64,000 nt of DNA from Pelodera strongyloides (GCA_036852015.1 JAANDG010000027.1:186001-250000), one strand, 5' to 3'; counted from the first letter of the stretch, positions 21,464 through 35,786 are shown. Made by a program: numbers and translations. Notes: generated from the sequence alone by a model not told the origin.

Positions 21464-22671
21464 GGTACGGAGACTCATTTTGCTTATTTTGAAGTTGCGA
21501 AAAGGTACCACCTTATACCAAATCCTTGAAACGTAGTATTGATTACGGTTCCGCCATTGTCACAAAAAAACAAGAATACGTTTATTTAGATGCACCGTGC
21601 ACGATACGAAAAAAAATTGTACATTTCAGGGGTTTGGTTTAAGTAGGTCATGGCTTTCCGCATCTTTTTGTATTACGTAAACGTAAACCTTGGATCACGT
21701 TTGGGGAGCGTCATATAAACATGAAATCGTATAAGCCGCATAAGAAAGTTACTCTACTATGAGTTCGAACTCACGTTGCGGAAGTTATATTAGAATCAGT
21801 TTGTTCCTCTTCGGGTATAATGGAATGCCGCAGCTCAAATAAGAATATTCTCATGAAAAAGAACGATGCGTGTTCTCAATCGTAATTTTCAACTGCGTCA
21901 CAGACGTTTGATATGTATATGTATTTCCGATTTCTCTATGTAAAACTGTGGAGTTTCCTCAATCTTACATGATAATTGGATTGGGAAATTAACGTGTGGA
22001 CTGGGTAGTGGGTGAACCCATCTAGTGCAGGTGCACAGTTTTTTTTTGTAGGCCAGCCCATATCGTGACCTCTTCATGACCAGCTTTTTACCAAGTCCTT
22101 ATCGAAAACAGTTTTCAACTGGTCATCAAACGGTCACGAACCAGCCACCACTGTCACCAGTCACTAGTCACTAGATCGACTAGATGATTCGTGTACATGC
22201 GATTGCCCCTAGGAACAAATAAGAAAAAGCCTTGATTGGAAGGCAAATATCGGATTCATACTTCCTACTTCGTGCACTGCTCCTTGAGATTCTTCAGTTT
22301 TGACATACACATACGCTACTGGGGTTTTAGTTTCAACTCCTTCAAAACCCAGATTTTTTTGGTTCTGGCGTCAGGGGTGACGCTGAGGTTAATCACTTGC
22401 TAACTAATTCTTCCAATTTTGCATAGCATATTTGCATATTGTTCAAAGGGTTTTTGCAGGCATGTTTTTGGTCATATTGTAGTTTCTTGCAGTATGCTGA
22501 AATTGAAACGGCCATTTAGGTATTTTGTAGGACATCACGTATAGCTTAGACTAGATGGGTTTCATATAGTTTTGGAACTATTGTGGCAGCCTAGTACTAA
22601 AGGAGGCTTTGGTTTGAATATGGTCTAGTTGCGAGTCGGATATTTAGAAAAAATATCTGCAAAAAGAGACC
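21464..22671. other. Unassigned intergenic stretch
   Basis: No gene, RNA or clear repeat recognised. Confidence 0.3.
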
Positions 22672-22675
22672 AATT

Positions 22676-23558
22676 TTTATATCGTGAAAAAGAGTTTAAA
22701 GTGTGAGTTTTGGTTCTTTTTTATAAACGGCAAAAAGTGAACAATTCATTACAGTAGAGGCGTGGCGGCGCATATTCTTCTTCTGAGCCAGTTTTTTATT
22801 TATAAAATATAAAATACAGAATCGGCGAAAGTAAACCGATTCCCTTTGAAGCCCCAAAGAAACTTTTACTATTTTACTGATTTTAAGTAAAATAACGCAA
22901 TTCAAAGCAGAACCAAAAAATTGCTTTCTTTGGAAGATATCGCTCATTTAAAGCGAACTACCAGCCGGTTTTTGAAACGCATCTCAAGTATCTGCATTCT
23001 TATGCAGTTATGCTAAGTGGGGTCTATTTGTTATTCTAATTTATGCTCATTTGCATATATAAAGTATAAGAACGCAGGGGTACGTTTCAAAAAACCGGCC
23101 GGTATTTCGCTTTAAAAAAAGATAACAAACTGCTGTACTATAGACATCCTGTGCCACAAACGTAGTATGTTGTGTAGAGTCGACCGCGAACTAGTTTACA
23201 ACGGTTAGAAAGCAAAAAAATCAAATCAAATCAATGTTCGTGTGAATAAAGAATGAGCTTTTCTAATTGTGCACTCATATGTGGGCAGCGCACTAGCTTC
23301 TGTGTTGGCAATTTTTTGGTTCTGCTTTGAAGTGCGTTATTTTACTTAAAATCAGTAAAATAGTAAAAGTTTCTTTGGGGCTTCAAAGGGAATCGGTTTA
23401 CTTTCGCCGATTCTGTATTTTATATTTTATAAATAAAAAACTGGCTCAGAAGAAGAATATGCGCCGCCACGCCTCTACTGTAATGAATTGTTCACTTTTT
23501 GCCGTTTATAAAAAAGAACCAAAAACTCACACTTTAAACTCTTTTTCACGATATAAAT
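22676..23558. repeat. Large inverted repeat (arms about 240 bases)
   Basis: Bases 22676-22922 and 23309-23558 are near-exact complements (for example GGCGTGGCGGCGCATATTCT and its inverse). The 386-base spacer contains a family A MITE. Arm identity is very high, so this is recent or under gene conversion. Both arms hold an internal TTTAAAGTGTGAG, but complementarity extends beyond it. Confidence 0.8.
22948..23115. mobile_element. TTAA MITE, family A
   Basis: TTAAAGCGAACTACCAGCCG to CGGCCGGTATTTCGCTTTAA, inside the spacer of the large inverted repeat. Confidence 0.85.
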
Positions 23559-23559
23559 T

Positions 23560-24493
23560 TACATTTCGTTCTTTGCAAGCAAATAAACAACACAATACCT
23601 GTTCTGTTATTTGTTGTATAGTACAAGGCATAGTGCATTGTTCTTAGTTCTAACAATCGGTTGAACTCTTATAGATCAACTTGTTTACCATATAGAATAG
23701 TAGTGCCACGTTACTAAGTGCATACCAGATTATATTTTTTTCATTGCGTTATGTTCCGATTTTTTTATGTTCCGCATGCCGGCCTGCACTATTTATCGTA
23801 TATTATTAATATTTTTTTAATTACATCACTGCGCAAAATGCTGTCAGTTAGTTTCAAAAACACGCGAATAAGTGGTACGGAAGAAAATCTGATAGAAACA
23901 ATATTTATTTATTTGTAACATTTGCGAAAATAGCATATTAAAATTATGGATCGTTTTAGGGAAAAGGGAAACTAATAAGCTACAGGGTTTAGCTATGCTA
24001 TATATTAATGGTTATTTTATGTTTAAATGTTGAAAACTATTACAAAATTTTGTTCTTAAATCATACATGTTTGTTGACAGTATACACAACGCGCTTGCAA
24101 AGCTTACATTGCCGATTTTTTTTATTCCGATGTGTTCGTAGTGCTTTTTTTTGCTTTCTTGAATGCCTCATTTTATTTGGATAGCTTGAAAACCGATAAG
24201 AAAACCGTCTGCCGTATGACTAATATGTACATACGTAATAGATAGATGTATGCAAAATTGATCCCTTTCATATCTATGTATTTAGCTTTGTCATTTACTC
24301 ACTTACACTTATACATTGTGTAAGTTTGTGTAAGTTCAAGGTTTTTGATCCGCACTTACAATTAGTTTACTGTACAGGAAGAGTTTATTTCTAGTTTTTT
24401 TCACTACTCAAGAGTTGATCCACTATGAAATTATTTATTATTATTCTTTTATTTCTCCAAGGAATTAGCGAGTTCAGAAACAAGACTGTTTGT
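23560..24493. other. Unassigned AT-rich stretch
   Basis: Nothing convincing seen; short open frames only. Confidence 0.3.
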
Positions 24494-24943
24494 TTAAAGG
24501 GACGGGCCCATCAAAATAAACCCATATTTTGCATGTTTTTATAATTTGTATAAAGGGGGTTTATTATAATATATGTACACTAAATTTCGGCTAGACTTTA
24601 TCCCGCTGAACTTTTTCGGTGTCGATAAACGCATAAGTGTACCGTAGAAGACACATAATTGCACCTTTATTTTCTTGTCGCGTGTCCGGGGGAATAAGGC
24701 TATATAGACAGATGGTCTCCCGGGTCCCAACCAGAGCGAGGTATCCTCGGGAGACACGGTAAGGAAATAAGGGTGCAATTGTGTGTCTTCTACGGTATAC
24801 TTATGCGTTTATCGACACCGAAAAATTTCAGCGGGATAAAGTCTAGCCGAAATTTAGTGTACATATATTATAATAAACCCCCTTTATACAAATTATAAAA
24901 ACATGCAAAATATGTGTTTATTTTGATGGGCCCGTCCCTTTAA
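24494..24943. mobile_element. TTAA fold-back element, family H, first of chain 3
   Basis: TTAAAGGGACGGGCCCATCA to TGATGGGCCCGTCCCTTTAA. The arms are nearly perfect over about 180 bases. Right TTAA shared with the next element. Confidence 0.9.
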
Positions 24944-25394
24944 AGGAAGAGGCCCGCGAGAAAAAAGTTTTCCTCAATTTCCTTGAACAGAATGTCCGGA
25001 ATTTCAGAAATATTGCTGTGAAAACCACATTTCTTTTCGCCTAGAACTCGCAGAGTTATCCCGGAAAACTGTTCGGACAAGTACCGTAGTCAGAATCAAC
25101 TTTTGCTCTTTTGTGCACTACAGTAGTGGAAACGCTTAGTTATAATCGTAGGAATGTTCTTCATTCGTTTAACAATTATTATGTAGAGAAAGAATGCTAA
25201 TGGACCGATATAAACCGTACAAACATATTTTAACCTTTCCGACTACGGTACCTGGCCGAACTGTTTGCCGTGGAATAACTTTGCGAGTTCCAGGCTTTGA
25301 GAAACGCGGTTTTCTCTGTAATATTTCTGAAATTCCGGGCATTCTGTGCAAGTAAATTGAGCAAAACTTTTTCCTCGTGGGCCTCTCCCTTTAA
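24940..25394. mobile_element. TTAA fold-back element, family D, middle of chain 3
   Basis: TTAAAGGAAGAGGCCCGCGA to GTGGGCCTCTCCCTTTAA; related to 10279-10770. Confidence 0.8.
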
Positions 25395-25821
25395 AGGATC
25401 GCAGTCACTACAAATTCGTATTTTTTATTAGCTTTTCATTAAATATTCAAATATGTGAAGAAAACTACGATTCCAGCACCAAAGTACGGCAAAACGAACT
25501 CAGGGAGAGAAATCCCTGTGTGTGAGTTTTATTAGTGTACCGTAGTTTACAATTGCCCGTATAGAATTTCATAATAAATACCCTGCTGTGATAAACCACG
25601 CACCAGGTGTAAAACTGCAGGCTGTTCACTCTCCAAGTACCCCTGGCAATTGCATATATGCACCGACGACGGTCATTTACCAAAACCCATTTTCATTGAT
25701 TTCTCTCGCTGAGTTCGCTTCTATGTGGCTCTTTACTGGCTGCATATTGTTTTATAAATCTTCTTGCATCTAATAAAAATCGAATAAAAAAGTTGAATTT
25801 GAAGTGACTGCCTTCCTTTAA
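25391..25821. mobile_element. TTAA fold-back element, family C, last of chain 3
   Basis: TTAAAGGATCGCAGTCACTA to GAAGTGACTGCCTTCCTTTA + A; termini as family C, with interior unlike 7423/41016. Confidence 0.75.
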
Positions 25822-26311
25822 GTTCTGACTGTCAGGTGTTTCTCACAAGATATTTGGTCGTGTAGTATTAAACTGAACTTTGCATGATATGTTATGCTTA
25901 CAATTTTGTATTCAACAATAGCACTATGGTGTATATTGTTGTCTAATTTTATATTTCTTTCCAATCGCCGAAATGATTAGTTTCATGTTTTTTTCGGGCA
26001 TCTTTTTTAGAGAATTTGTTAAAGCTGACCACATTTTCGTTTTTCTAATTTAGTGGAACCCTAAAAACATGAAATTATGTTGATGCACCACAAGAAACAA
26101 TCTTCACTCTGGATTCCACAATCAGTACCAATTCAAGAAACAGTTGCCAATACAATTGTGCCCATATTTCAACGTGACCACAGGCATCACGCTGAGGAGT
26201 AAGGATAGCTTGATTTTACAGCGTAACGTACATCGTACAAACATACAAACAAACAAACGACCAAGGGTCCCAACGAAGGTTATATAATGCTGTACACTGT
26301 TAATTATTTAG
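25822..26311. other. Upstream of the first recognised flippase exon
   Basis: This should hold the missing first exon(s) of the flippase, but I could not identify an ATG exon of the right phase. A possible retroelement tail ((ACAAACA)n then GGTTATATAATG) lies at about 26220-26290. Confidence 0.3.
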
Positions 26312-27914
26312 CAAGCGCCATGTGACGCCAAACTTTCAATACGAAGGCCCGCGGTATAAATTGGAGTCGTTTCGATATCCGGGAAACTTTATCTCGACAA
26401 CAAAATATACAATTCTGACTTTTCCATTGAAGAACCTTTACGAGCAAATGAAGAGATGGGCTAATTGGTTCTTCTTGGCAATTATCGGTACGCTAATTAT
26501 GATTATGCGTTTTTTTTTTATAAAGAGTCCCTTCATGTTGCACACATAGGTATCATAATGCCGGTACAGGTCTTGTTACTAAGTAAAATATAATTTAAGT
26601 TTATTGAAATATCATAATTCTCATTTTCAGTTCTCAATTTCTTTCCACAATTTGCCGCGTTCAACCGATTTTTGGGAATCATACCGGTGGTCGTGATTTT
26701 GAGCGCTACCGCTATCAAGGTACGCTTTCAGATAAACTATAATAATATTAACAGAAAATTTATTACCAGCCAGTTTATACGTTTATAGCTTACAAATTTT
26801 CATAAAATACAAAAAAATAGATTTTTTTTTGTCTCGCATGCCCAATAAGAATCAGAAGTCCTCGTTTTAGATGTGAGCACAAACGTTGTTACAATGTTTA
26901 CAATCTCTTAATTTAATAATGCTCTGAATTTCTTTTTTATTCAAAACGGTACGACATGCCGTACCGCCTTAAAGGGATGGGCTCACTACAAAATCACCTT
27001 GTTTTTATGCTTTTGTTTTAATTGTACAAAGGTAAAATTAAACAAAGAGCATAAAAAAAGTTTCTTGAATTACTACCTAGGGAAGATATTAGGTAAAAAG
27101 GGTGAGTATTGATCGATCTCCCGATAACATGAGTAAACAAGATAAAGGGAAGCTAAGAGATATGGCTGAAACACACTGTTTTTCATTGTTTTAAGTAAAA
27201 TAAACGATGAAAACTACAGTTTATTTTGCTCAAAACAGTGTGTTTCAGCCATATCTCTTAGCTTCCCTAGTTTATCTTGTTTACTCACGTTATCGGAAGA
27301 TAAATCAATACTCACCCTTTTTACCTAATATCTTCCCTAGGGAGTAATTCAAGAAACTTTTTTTATGCTCTTTGTTTGAGTTTACCTTTGTACAATCAAA
27401 CTAAAGCATAAAAACAAGGTGATTTTGTAGTGAGCCCATCCCTTTAAACTTTTATTTCTCTTTCATGTAGGACGCATACGAAGACTTCCGTAGATGGCGT
27501 ATGGACAATAAAGTCAACAATACAACGTGTATGGTGTGGGATAGGTAATATTTCTTTATTTATTTATTTATTTCTGTTTCAGTCTAATTTCTCGTTTATC
27601 ATGGCTTTCGGCACATAATTGAACACAATTTGCATATAATATGTGGCAATCCCATTGCCTAGTTCTCTTAGCAAAAATAACGTGCCATATAACTTTAATA
27701 TTTCTTTATCACACTTCAGCTACCGTATCTCAACATTAGTATTTAGAAATTTGAATCGTTTCCGTCGTATGTGCTGGAAGCACGTACTTGTGGGCGACTT
27801 TGTGCATATAAGTAATAATGATTTGATCCCAGCTGATATTTTACTTCTACGCTCAGCGGATTCGCAGGTAGGCTCTTTCTACTTTCTTTCATTACCTACA
27901 CAAAGAGACATTTT

Positions 27915-27989
<75 letters not shown>

Positions 27990-30900
27990 TAATAATTTAT
28001 TACACCACAAAGGTGCGCACAAACATACATGATTAGGACAATAAATACAGTTAAAGTTGTTAAAGGGTCAGGCCCATTTCAAATGACCCCTATTTTTGAT
28101 GTTTCCATCTGATTCTTCATGTCATATATAGTAGTATACGATATTTTTCTCATTTTCAAGCGCAAAATTCACGCAGTATTCAGCAATTTACCATTGCCAG
28201 TCATACCCAACTATTTATCGCAGTTGTCACGCCCCTTCGCGCTAATTGGGCAATATGCTCTATTGGGCATGGCAATTGCGATATTTTCCAATTAGCGCGA
28301 AGGGCCGTGACAACTGCGATAAATAGTTGGGTATGACTGCCCACGGTAAATTGCCGAATAGTGTGTGAATTTTGCGTTTGAAAATTAGAAAAAAATTCAG
28401 CCTACTATATTTGAAACGGAGAATCCGATGGAGTCATCAAAAATAGGGGTCATTTGAAATAGGCCTGACCCTTTAAGACAGAAAAACGGTAATAAGGGAC
28501 ATAGGGTACATGTGTAAGGGTAAGCGAAAATGTTGGGGCATCGAACAAAGGTAGTTAGCCGAGCACTGTAAACCCGGCAGCTGGACACCATTAGCATTCC
28601 GTTTCGCACTACTTTATGCAGTACAAAAATAAGTTTATAGCTTGCAAGTTTAGTACAATTCAGCTAGCTGACTAAATGGATGAAACCCAAAACCGAATAA
28701 CTTTTCGAAACACGTTTCAACCAAAGCTTAATTTCTTTAGGCGCCACAGTTCTTTAATTCCATCAATCAATTTTCGTCACAGCAAAAGCAATTTCACTTG
28801 ATATTCGATTTTTCAAATCACACCATTCCAGGGTATTTGTTTTATCGAAACTTCGAATCTCGACGGTGAAACTTCGCTCAAGCAGAAACTTGTACCCAAA
28901 TCCTACGCGCGATCTTCTGAGGTATGCCGCAGAAACATAGAAATATGTGCATAGATTACAATGAGGAAACTTAAAGCGAAATGCCGGCCGGTTGGAAACA
29001 CATCGTGGATAACTCTATTCCTACGTATTTATGCAAATTTGCTCGAATTTAGCTCGAAGGGTTTTCTCCTAGAAAACAGTGTGGCAAGATGTATTTCAGC
29101 CTAGACTGATCTTGCCACAGGGTTAAAACCATGTGGCAAGATGTATTTCAGCCTAGACTGGTCTTGCCACAGCCTCGAAAACAGTGTGGCAGGGTGTATT
29201 TCAGACTAGACTGATCTTCATTCATAACATATCAGCATAGGCATTGTTGCATTATGATGAGTTCGGGCTGTTCAGTGATGGTTAGTGTCGAGCGGATTCC
29301 AATTTTAATTCATTCCAATTTTAATTCATTCCAATTTTAATTCATTCCAATTTTAATTCATTCCAATTTTAATTCATTCCAATTTTAATTCATTCCAATT
29401 TTAATTCATTCCAATTTTAATTCATTCCAATTTTAATTCATTCCAATTTTAATTCACGCAGCGTGCGGCTGCTCAACCAAAAGCTCTGTGTAGCACCTTT
29501 TGGGTACGTTTTGAAATCTCTTTGTTTTTATACCCGTAATCTTTTTCAAAGAACTTTCGTATGGAGATAGATACGGCCGATACTGCCGCATCCCGGAAAC
29601 GGGATAGGGCCGGTAATGGTGGTACTTCTCCGAGGAGTCACTCTCCAAAAAGACGGGAAATTTCTTCTGTAATAGGAATGTCTGAAGAAGACATTCACAA
29701 ACTTATTCAGTCTGGTCTAGGGGATAATGGCTTACGTCTTGATTCAGAGGGTGCTGGGAAGCTTCTGTCCGCTTTTGAAAAACTTCTCAATTTAGCAAAA
29801 GATGTTATTTCGGGTCACTCGTCTATTGTCATGGACGCAGTAAGGGAAGAAACTCGTCTTCGTAGTCTTGTTATCACTTTGCCAACTAATGTCCCTAAGC
29901 CATCCAATGGGGCAAACGCAGAGGAGATAGCTAGGCAAAAGGTGGCAGAGGAATCTTCGCAGCAGATTCAACTACGCACTATGTTTAAATATCTGGGGGT
30001 AAATGAAGCGCCAAAGGCTCTGTACCGTATGAACGACTACCTGTGGAAGTGTGAATTGCCTTCTCGTCATGCAAAGTGGATGGTGCTGCGAAACAAAATG
30101 AAACTTAAGGGGACGGAAAAATGGGGAAACGTGTTCATCAGGGAGAGCCTTACTTTTGAGCAGAGACAGCGCCAGAAAGAGCTACGGTACCGTCGGAACT
30201 ACTTGAATGAATCGTCTGGGGGAAACGGAGAAATTTGGCAACTCCGGGGTGAACAGCTTGTTTGGAGATCGAATCCGGCAATTGATAGAACTGCTATGGC
30301 CATGTCTGTTGTTATCCCTCCTGGTTGGTCTAGCGCAGGGCCGCGAGCTGCGCGTAATCAGGGTGGTGGTGGCTCTGGCAATCCTCCTCCTCGAGCACCT
30401 ATTGCTACGGGAAACTAGTGGGGCAATGTAATGATAGAAGAGTATCTGTAGTATACTCCAATATACGTAGTCTTATGAAAAATCTTAACCATGTACATCA
30501 TCTTTTGCTGTCTAAAACCCCAGATATATTTATTCTTGTTGAATCATGGCTAAGAAAGGATATTAACACTGCTACTCTTCTTTTGAATGATGATTATAAT
30601 TTGGTTCGCTTTGATAGAAAATCTTCCAAAGGCGGAGGAATTTGCATTTATGTTCATCGAAATTTTATATGCAAAGAATGCAAATCTGTAATTAATTTTA
30701 ATTTTGAAATTGCATGTATTGACGTAGAGGATATTGTTCTTTTTGTAAAAGTACGTTTCATAATTGTTTACCGACTTCCGGGTTGTACTGCTTTGGCAGA
30801 TAGTTCATTGTTTGATGAAATTGTAAATCTTTCTGCTTCGGGAACAGATACTGTTTTACTTGGGGACTTTAATATCCATTATAATTTTGATGATCCAAAA

Positions 30901-33900
30901 CCAGTTCTCGCAAAAGAAAGGGAGTTTGGAAATTTCATAAATTCTCTGGGATGGTCTTTCTTTGTAACTGAGCCTACTAGGGATTCTCGTATTATAGATC
31001 ATCTTTTCAGTAGCTCTAATAATCTGATACTCAATGTTTCTATTGATGCACCTATAGGGTCAGCAGACCACAATCAAATATGTTTTGAACTAAATATGAA
31101 CTGTAATTTGCTTGAAAAACGGACACCTTCGTTGGACTTTAAAAATGCTGATTGGGACCAAATAAAAACTTTTCTTGATCTAGACTGGGCGTCTTTCTTT
31201 GGGTTATATAACTCTGTTGATGATTTGGAGCAACGTTTCTCAGACTACATACGTCTACTTATAAGCGAGTTTGTTCCTTTAAAGTATAGTGCGACCCCTT
31301 TTACAAGGTTTCCTCTATATATCAAAAACTTAGTGTATCAAAAACGGCGTTTGTTCATCCTCAATAAGAATTTGCAATCAAAACATATTTGTGTACTTAT
31401 CAAAGATTTAAATTCTAAACTAGACAAAGCTTTGGAAAGGTTCTATGCGTATAAAGAAAAGAAAGTATTTGAGAATAAGTTTGGGAAAAAGTTTTATTCG
31501 TATGTGGGCTCTCGCATAAAAAGAAAATCATCCATTGGTGTGTTGCATGATCCGATAACTAAAGACTGTGTTTATGATAAGGTACAGAAAGCTAACCTAT
31601 TAGGTATGCAATTTGCATCTGTTTTTGCTCGCGATGACCATCAACTACCTCAGATGGAAAGTAGATCTCATGTTTATCAGCTTCAGTCACTACCAGTAAT
31701 CTTCCCTCATGATGTTTATAAAGCTCTTGGAAAACTTAAAAATTCCTTTTCTTTAACTTCTGATGGTATTCCTCAGTTCTTTTTGAAATATTGCAAGAAT
31801 GAACTAGCTGAGCCATTGTCCTTTATATTTAACATTTCTTTGGAAACTGGTAAAATGCCCAATTCTTGGAGAAAATCGATAGTCACCCCAGTTCCCAAAA
31901 CTAATAAGCCCCTCTATCCTGTGCATTATAGGCCTATTTCAATTAATAGTGCTGTATGTAAATGTTTGGAAATGATAGTAAAGTCCCAGTTGCATAAGTT
32001 CATTGATAAGCTAAATTGCCTTCCTGATGAGCAATATGGTTTCACAAAGGGTAAATCAGTTGATTTACAAATGCTTGATATTCAAAAACAATGGATGCTA
32101 TCATATGAAAAGGGGGAGTCTGTAGATGTTGTTTATTTAGATATTGCGAAAGCCTTTGACAGGGTAGTGCACACAAAATTAGTCTATAAACTAAGAAAAT
32201 TGGGCTTTCCTGATCAATTAGTTAATTGGTTACAGGATTTTCTTGCAAACAGAACATTCTGTGTAAAGGTCGATGATATTTTATCTGTTGAATTTGATGC
32301 TGTCTCTGGGGTTCCTCAAGGGTCTGTCCTGGGCCCATTTTTATTCCTTCTCTATATTTGTGATCTACCACAAGCCGTAAAAACTTCTCATAATATCAAT
32401 ATTCGTTGTTTTGCAGATGACTGTAAATTGTTTTGTAGCTATAAACCTGAAGATTCCACTAGAGCCGTGGCATGCATGAACATCTCTCTTAATTCTCTCA
32501 CTAACTATTGTACCAATTGGCAAATATCCCTTTCCGAGGAAAAGTGCAAGGTTCTTTACCTTGGGCACAAAAATAGTAAAAATGCTTACAAAGTTAATGG
32601 AGTTGCATTAGGGGCTGTTTCTTCAATCAGAGATCTGGGTATCCAAGTTCAAGATAATTGGCATTATGTTGATCACATAAATAGTATATGTACTCGGAGT
32701 ATGGGGGCTTGGTTTGCCATCTTCAAAAGTGTAAAACAAAGAAATGCAGTCATATTGTTGAAATGTTATAAGACGTGGGTACGCCCCTTACTTGAATTCG
32801 CGAGTGTTGTGTGGAATCCCTATCTAAAGAAAGATAAAATACGGTAGAAAAAGTCCAGTCGAGAATCACTCGAATGATTTTCCAAAAATGCCAACCACGT
32901 GGTACCCCTGTTCCATCTTATTCTGAGCGATTACGTAAGTTTGGCCTCGTTTCATTACAACAACGTAGAATCCAACAAGATCTTTTTTTTTGCATTCAAA
33001 CTCCTGAAAGGGGAGCTCTCAACTTCCTTTAGTAGATATTATGTATTGAAACCAACTCGCGGGCGATTATCAGCATTTGAATTTCATGTTCCTTTTGCGA
33101 AAAAGAATCCATATTATCACAGTTATTTTATGCGCACAACTCGTTGGTTGAATAAATTGCCTCAAAATTTACTTCTGGCTAATTCTTCGAAAGCGTTCAA
33201 AAGAATATTGAAAAATTCAGATATGTCGCTCATTCATAATAACATTGATGAAAATGACATCACTATCAACTATAAGGAATATTCTTATTCTCCAATCAGT
33301 CATTAATATGCTTCGTTCAGATACGCCACATAACCTCGAGTAGAACTTACAGGATTTACAGCCTAAAGAAGAAAAGAAGACTAATCTTAAGTCTATATGT
33401 ATCCTATCTTGTATTGTGGAAATTATTTTCATGTCACTATCCATTTGAAAACCCTTCTGTTGTAAAGCGGACTATCGTCCAAAAATTTGCTTTTATTTTT
33501 ACTCTTTGTATTACGTGAATTTGAATAAGTATTACGCGGAATATGCAATTAAATTGGAATCAGATCGTCGAAATAAGCACACTGTAATTGTTTGGCCATG
33601 TCATTAATTATCTCGTGGATTAACCACGCAAATGCCATATGCGGTAAAGAGTATTCGTACATAGCGCATTCGGGTTACTGCGGGCGGAGGTATATCAAGG
33701 ATGCTAGAATTTGAGTTTTTGATGTACTTAGTACTATTGTAGGAATGCCCGATGTGTGCAATTATTGTTGTTATCTTCGCTGTGATCTTTTTTTTGAGGT
33801 AATGTACGAATACTCACATTAATTCTTTTAAGATAATTAAAACTACGGCCATTCAATTGTCGCTGAATATCTTTCATCATATCGATGCACACATTTTAAT

Positions 33901-35786
33901 GTGTCAATAAAAAAATATAAAAATATAATGTTTTTTATCCTAATTTATATTCATTTGCATAGGCTGCATACGGGTGCTGGCGTACTCGATGTGCTTCAAA
34001 AACCGACCGATATTTCGCTTTAAATAAACACTAACTCCAGGATCCAAATGCCAACTTCGATCCACTTCTATTCAATAATGACTACTATTGCATACATCCT
34101 ACGGCATCGGTAGCTGATTTTTCCGGATTTATCAAATTCGACGATCGACAAGAGAACATTGGTGAGAAATTGAGATTCCTTAGGCAAAAAAATTAAGAAA
34201 TTCGACGAGTTAGTCACTTTAAAGCAGTGTTGTACCTACTTTGGTAAATGTGCATATGATAGGTAAATCCTATGTATCCTATGTAAATTTTGTGCCGGAA
34301 GCTTGCGGATGGCGCCAAAAAAAATTGCTTAGGGTACATGGGATATGCGGTCAACCATGTATACTTCCTTTAGGCAAGGACAACATGCTATGGCGCGGAT
34401 GCCGTCTGAAGAACACAACGTTTGTCGAGGGAATTGTTCTTTACTCTGGTAATTTTCTTCCTGTTTTTTTTTTTTCGTTTCTTCATATGCCATTCATTTC
34501 AGTAATACATATGCTACCCTTTTGTAGATGATTGTCTTGTTCTTTAAAACGAAATATCGGCCGGTTTTTGAAACGCGTCGTGGACAACTGTATTCTTACT
34601 TATGCTAATTTGCTCGATTTTTTGTTATAAATTATGCTCTTTGCATATGCTGCCTAAGGGTGATGGTGTATTCGATGTGTTTCAAAAACCGGCCAGTATT
34701 TCGCTTCAAAAATTGACCGGTTACTACTGATTTATATGTAGTGTGTATTGCATACTGCGAATTACTTATGTAGTGTGTAAATATGGTCTACTATGATGTG
34801 TATTACAGTTATCACGAATGCAGCGTCAAGCATAAGCTTCACAGACCGGCTGTTGTTCCACTTTAAAGTAAACACTTAGCATATACATATTCAGGTAAGG
34901 ACACAAAAGTGATGATGAACAACGGTAGGGCGCAAAGCAAACGCTCTTCCGTGGAACGAATGACTAACGGCTTTATTCTTGCGTGTCTTCTGATGCTGGT
35001 GGTCATGTGTGAGTTGGCTAATAAGATTCGACGTTGTCTCAATAAAAGTAAAAAATAGAATAAGCTAGGACTGTCGACCTTAAAGGGCTTCAAGAGTTAA
35101 AGACGGATAAATATGTTGAGATAGCGACAAAGTTAGAGAGCCAGTTCTTTCCCTAACTCTCTTAATCTATAGTGATATTTTCCTACCGGCTAGCTACAGT
35201 GCACCAGCTGTCGAATAGAACGGAGCTTCTAATCAAGTCAATCCAATATCAGCAAACTACAGACACTGGGATAATTGATTTGGCAACTTTTTATACGGAT
35301 TGTAATTTTTATGGGTTGAACCAAAAATTAAGTACGGGACGATTTGAATTCACCCCTTCCCTAATCGACATCATGTCAAAAACTGTACACTTGGCGACGC
35401 TTGCCATTTTTCCTTGGAATTTACTAAGCGGCCTACTTGAGGAAACTAGTATATGGTGCCAAGCTTCCAAGTGTACTATACTATTAAGCCGCTCCGACGC
35501 TCCAGGAGTCAGGCGCGCATCGCGCGCCTGGCGACTGGTACTATTATATTGCAGTAGGACATGGACACAGTAATTTGGGTATTATGACGATGTTTCAATA
35601 ATTATAGAAGTAGTATTGTAGGCCTGGGCGATTCGCTCGGCAATGCGTTTTGGAATAAATCGATGGATAACCTTTCAACGCCTTACTTGACCGATATGAT
35701 CAATTGGTGGCTGGATGGAGTTTTCTCGATTGGAGCATTTATTATCACGTATCAGGTGAGCTTCCCTATTTTATTTAGAGAGAGAA

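Larger units (their letters stand above)
29456..33450 (+). mobile_element. CR1/Jockey-like non-LTR retrotransposon (LINE) in flippase intron 5
   Basis: It contains ORF1 (29561-30418) and an endonuclease-RT ORF2 (from 30418, remnants to 33306), both in the sense of the host gene. No LTRs and no RNase H domain. The element ends are set only by the ORFs and flanks: I could not find a target-site duplication or a clear 3' tail. Confidence 0.85.

Noticed and set aside
23327..23647. 106-codon frame matched by a minus-strand frame at 22696-22947
   Set aside because: Same sequence in the two arms of the large inverted repeat; no domain and no start context.
29296..29455. CRISPR-like array
   Set aside because: The 16-base units are contiguous with no spacers, in a eukaryotic intron.
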